DNA of 64,000 nucleotides. Source: Magnolia sinica (lineage: Eukaryota; Streptophyta; Magnoliopsida; Magnoliales; Magnoliaceae). The notes below the pieces were generated by a model that saw only the letters and a program-made list of their open reading frames with translations, did not search any database and was not told the DNA's origin. Every line of letters begins with the position of its first letter. The stretch's first letter is position 1. The stretch spans positions 62,644,001 through 62,708,000 of the forward strand of contig NC_080588.1 of the NCBI RefSeq assembly GCF_029962835.1. Reading direction: 5' to 3'. This document shows positions 59,974 through 64,000 of the stretch, one piece after another. Position numbers and translations under genes: made by a program.

Positions 59974-61198
59974 GACCTTAAAACCCTCACTCTCTTTTCC
60001 ATACGAATTTCCTAACCTTAGCTAAGAAAGAGAGGGGAAAAGAGAGAGAAAGTGAGAGAGAAGTTGGTGAATCATCTTAAGATTCTTTCCTGTTACTCTA
60101 CATCCTTAAACCATCACTTTTGAATCGTTATTCTGGCGATTTTAAGTTCCTTCTTGGGTAAGTTAATCTAACCCTAGTCTGTTTAGAGCTTAGAATAGTC
60201 TATGTGTTGATGTAGCTCATTTCTATTCTTGCCTTAGGTTATCTAGTCGCCGTTGACGAAGACATATCATCTGAATCAGTTCGGTGTGCTTTTTCTGGTT
60301 TAAGGTGCGGACTATATTCGTATAGGTTATGGTTTTCAAGGCTTTCAATGTCAGTTAATGGTTTATTCTTGTTGTGGGTGCAATTTCACATGCCAAATAC
60401 TATGTTTATTTTGCGTTCCTGATATGTATGTGTTATATTGAGATTTGTGTATTCTATGTATATATAGGAAGTATCGTATACGTATAAAATATGAACATGT
60501 GTTTGCCATGATTATTTGTCGTGTACTTGTGCTAATTGTATGTGTGTCAACTCCTTGGCAAAAGGAATTGTCCAAATGCGTGTATTCTAACATACGTCAT
60601 GTATGTTGAACTATGTAGTCTAAGTGTTTGTAGAAATGTCTGAATGGTCTAAAGTGTAATATATTATCCAATTTGCGGGCGTTGAGAAGCGATTCTCAAC
60701 TCTCCTATTGGTGTGTATGATTTCCTACATGCAAGTCACATTCTTTGTTATTTAACTTCAAGTATCACTTATGTGTAAATCCATGTTAAGTTGATATTCT
60801 TCAAATGCTCACATACTAGATGATTTGAATTGTTGTTCCATTACTGTTCTAAATTGTATATGCCTATCTGTTATAATGGAATGTGTTTGGGACTATGAAA
60901 TAGTCCAGGAAATCGGTAATCGGCCTTGAGTTCGTGGCTAAGGTTGCTTTCGCCATGAAGGACGTGATTTAACGAACCCGAGTCGTATTAGAGTTGTCGG
61001 CAGTAGTTTGGCCATACGGAGTGTTTGCGCACTCTATGTTGTTCAACCCAACGTGCGCTTGTGCTAGTCGAGTTCGTCAAGTAACCCGATTGTCCGATGT
61101 ATGTTCACCATGTATGGACACTATTGTTTGAATCTAAGGTACCAAACTTACCGATGAAATCCCGTTAACCGTTGTACCTTGATCCGTTAAAACTCATG

Positions 61199-61480
61199 AG
61201 CTGGACATGGTGGTATGGGACACCGTGGTCGAGCTGTCGGCCTACGCTAGGGTGACGAGCCTCCCCGTAGTGACCAGTGAGCACACCAGACTCGTGAGCC
61301 GATTATGGTGGTATGGGACACTATATTCATGCTGTCGGCCTACATTGATTGGTGACGAGCCCTTTGTAGTGACCTCGAGCATACCTTGGTACTGCATTAA
61401 GGCGACGAGCCTTAGAGTAGTAATGAATGTATGATAGGCGTGCATTAATTGGTGACGAGCCCTTTGCAGTGACCTAGAAC
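61199..61480 (+). repeat. Degenerate internal repeats in the 3' LTR
   Basis: Three to four diverged copies of ggtgacgagccctttgtagtg, two of them with tggtggtatgggacac, then gctgtcggcctac. These may be enhancer-like LTR repeats, but no function is shown. Confidence 0.65.
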
Positions 61481-62337
61481 CATATGATCGTATGAGATGG
61501 CCTAGGACTGACGACCGTAGAATGGATCACTATGTGGAAATTGATATGAGGAAGGTACCTTAGCTTCCTAATCCTGCTGTATGAAAAGGACTAATAACAA
61601 CTTGGTAATCATGTTCATGCACCGCATTGCATATGCGTGGAAGTCATTAGCACTGCGGGAGATTGTCATTCGTAACGTAAGATGAAGACGCTGAGGGAGT
61701 GCAGGCGAGGGCATGCATCATTTATACATACATCCTTGCATTAACAAGAGTACTTTAGACTTGTTTAATTGTATTGTCTTATCATTACTGCTTGATTGAT
61801 TTGATATCATGTTAACTTTTACGGTATTATTCCACTGAGTTGATCACTCACTCCCACGTTCTGGGGCGGTGTTCTACACACCAAATAGACTCTGTCTTAG
61901 ATGCAGATGTTGACGCGACCCCTGAGGTAGAGCAAGAGTTCGAGGATGATGAGGCCGCGTTTTCTTTTATGCAGTTCTCAGGCGGGTTCATGTGAGCCAT
62001 GTCCTAATATGCGGGGATTCTGGGTTTTCTTTTAGAATAGATGATTTCATTTTGATTCTTGTATTTTTGAGAGCAACACTTGTAAGTATGACCTGGCATG
62101 TATACGTATTTCAGGGACTTGCACATTTACACATATATTTCTCTAAGTCTTCCGCTTGCGTCCTTCACTTATCCCTGAATTATGTTTGCAGTTTGGCTTA
62201 ATCTATTCCATATTTTATGTACTCTTATAGACAACATACATCCATCATTAAATATGTTGCATAAGTGATGTTTTGAAACTCGGGAGCTGAGTTATGCTCG
62301 ACCCCCGAATTTCAGGGCATTACACCAAAGACTATAA

Positions 62338-63555
62338 GAACTGATAAAAGATATTCAACAGGGGAGTTCATATGATGCGATTGTGGAGAACTCTGGAATT
62401 TGGAATGAGGAGTTGGATTCCATTAATGAACATACGGTTCAAATTCCCGATGAATCGATCTCGATAACTATTCAAAAGAATGGTGAAGAGACATGAGTGT
62501 CTTTCAAATATAATGATGATGACACACTTCACTCATAGGACACACTAGATTTCAATGATGAGGAAGAGCTTGGTTTATGTGAACCTCAACCCAATTCAGG
62601 AATGAAATGTGAGGAAAGCAATCCCATCCCAAGTGTGTACTACTGCACGGAATTAGACGATGATGCGTATTGGGATGGCTATCATGAATGTGCAGCCCCA
62701 GTTCCCCTGTAATTAATTTCAAGTTTGGTCCAGGTCAATGATCAAGAAGTACACGAAGGGAGCGATCATAATGAGTTACTCCACTCACCTGACATGTCTG
62801 ATTTAAAAGTGGATGAGTTCCTTACAACCGACCCTTCTATCTCTTGTGAGACATGTTTGGACGATTCCCCTGAATTGCATGATGATATGATTTGGGAGAT
62901 GAAGGAGTTGCTTGATACGACTCTGGAATTTGAAACCACCTAATTGAGGCCACCATCTGAACTATCGAGTTTTGACTATTCAATACCTCTTCTGAGTAGT
63001 ATCAATGAACAGAGTCCGCACATCAATGCTTGGTATACTGACCCTTAATCTGTTTGTATAGGGCTGGAGCAAGAGAGTGTACCTCCGTTTACTTTTAAAG
63101 ACGATGGACTCCTTGGGCAGCACATCACAAACTTCAATGTGAAGAATGAGTCACTCTCAACTGAATTCCCCAACTCTTTAGATGATTGCTTAACATACTT
63201 TGCAGATTCAAACGATCCCATGATAAGAGACATAGTGAATGCCTTGCAAGATAACATCTCTATAATTGTCACGAACCGAGAAAACCCTTATTTTGAAGCC
63301 TCTTCTTCTCCAGATCCTAACTGTCTACCATTAAAGGAGGAGGAGCTGAAAATTGAACCGAAGTCTAATACTTCGGAATATGCTGAGACTACATCACTTT
63401 CTGAGAAGTTGTTTGCACTTTATCTATTTGTAGTCTTTGATTCACCATGAGATATTAACACTGAAACTTCTTCTGTCACAGGTGAATCGTATATACTCTG
63501 GATACCTCAAGCGATTCAACGAAAATTTTATGATGAGATACCTAAATTTCTCTAG
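62338..63555 (+). pseudogene. Decayed coding frame of unknown function, about 405 codons
   Basis: One frame can be followed from 62338 to the stop at 63553-63555, broken by stops at 62494, 62536, 62710, 62941, 63046 and 63448 with no frameshift. The product would be acidic, rich in Asp, Glu and Ser (DDDAYWDGYHE, LKVDEFLTTD), ending in SYILWIPQAIQRKFYDEIPKFL. I recognise no domain. Its place beside a retroelement LTR, and a downstream phrase common near Athila/Tat pol ends, suggest a retroelement-borne frame. It could instead be a dead host gene. Confidence 0.4.
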
Positions 63556-64000
63556 AATTTCATGCTCCAGGGCATCTAAATCTATTGCAAAAAGGGCTTT
63601 TTGATGATCCTGTTGAGAAACTTATTAAGATACTGGTCGGAAGAGGAACCTTGCGGCATGACTCAGTAGTTTTTCTCTGCTTTCATAGGACTAGGGTAGT
63701 TTTCTTTATGCTGTTCTAGGATAGATGGTTTTATGCCATTGGGTTAGTTTGCTTCCTACATTGTTTTAGGATAGTTTGAGTTAGTTGTTTTCACTCTCGT
63801 GCTAACCTGCTATCATGCTGAGATCTCTATGAAAAAGTCTTTCTCGATTCGTTATCCAGGTACTATCTTCCCATCACTTCTCATTTACTTTCGATGTCCT
63901 ATGTGCATTGCATACTCATATCTTTTACATTAAGGACAATGTAGATTTTAGGTTGGGGGTGAGAGATTAGGTTACTTAATCAGTGTTTTCTTGGTCTTGA
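63556..64000 (+). other. Downstream tract with retroelement-like phrase
   Basis: No gene. The phrase attaaggacaatgtagattt, followed by ggttgggggtg (63930-63962), resembles a conserved motif downstream of pol in some plant Athila/Tat Ty3 elements, recalled from general knowledge. Confidence 0.35.

Larger units (their letters stand above)
55165..62324 (+). mobile_element. Ty3 chromovirus (Tekay/Del-like), 5'-truncated
   Basis: Contains partial gag, pol with protease, RT, RNase H, integrase and chromodomain in Ty3 order, a PPT, and a 3110-bp LTR with termini tgtaatg/cattaca. The chromodomain style (VLRPTRILDRKEQVLR) and the very long LTR fit the Tekay (Del) clade. No 5' LTR, PBS or gag N-terminus is present, so the left part was lost or replaced. 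Many stops make it inactive. Confidence 0.9.
59215..62324 (+). repeat. 3' LTR, 3110 bp
   Basis: Begins tgtaatgacccg and ends cagggcattaca, giving perfect 7-bp inverted termini. A TATA box (tatataaa, 59966-59973) stands before a pyrimidine-rich tract and aagagagaggggaaaagag, the expected promoter and R start. No second copy is present in the window for comparison. The base after it starts ccaaa, the presumed target. Confidence 0.85.

Overview
This is plant nuclear DNA. The evidence is a spliced plant-type DUF4378 gene, LTR retrotransposons of Ty3 and Ty1/copia type, Mutator-like and hAT-like miniature elements, and many CT/GA microsatellites. Palindromic modules of the type gtggggcccaccatgatg recur throughout; I associate that family with woody magnoliids (Magnoliales/Laurales), but this is an impression, not a demonstrated assignment. 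The window is gene-poor: one convincing host gene in 64 kb, and no tRNA, rRNA or CRISPR that I can support.

Layout. 1-9.4 kb: decayed LTR-like sequence with a hAT-type MITE at 734-1244, two palindromic elements at 3.2-4.2 kb, and a decayed retroelement tract with minisatellites at 5.6-9.4 kb. 11-12.7 kb: more MITEs. 12750-18666: a full-length minus-strand Ty3 element (two 703-bp LTRs, TSD gctct, PBS, PPT) inside an older MITE; its gag-pol stays in one frame and is broken by 12 stop codons. 18.8-25.4 kb: MITEs, a copia remnant split by a solo LTR (21265-23520, TSD agact), and a solo LTR of the 12.75-kb family (24249-24941, TSD ataag). 28794-30084: the DUF4378 gene. 31.6-32.6 kb: an LTR-like remnant. 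37.1-41.9 kb: blocks of a 21-bp tandem repeat, partly folded into a large palindrome. 43.5-45.4 kb: decayed Ty3 integrase between LTR-like ends. 47053-51202: a 4.15-kb fold-back element with a perfect 9-bp TSD, two arms of about 1.3 kb and a core of about ten 136-bp repeats. 51.6-53.7 kb: a cluster of small nested elements, including a SINE inside a Mutator-like element. 55165-62324: a Tekay/Del-like Ty3 chromovirus with decayed gag-pol and a 3.1-kb 3' LTR but no visible 5' LTR. 62325-64000: a decayed coding frame of about 405 codons of unknown function.

There is no operon-like system. What ties the window together is nesting, and one palindromic core module that recurs in miniature elements with different outer ends, in the fold-back element, and around the 21-bp arrays. 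The fold-back Mutator-like element that has captured an internal satellite is the best candidate for something undescribed.
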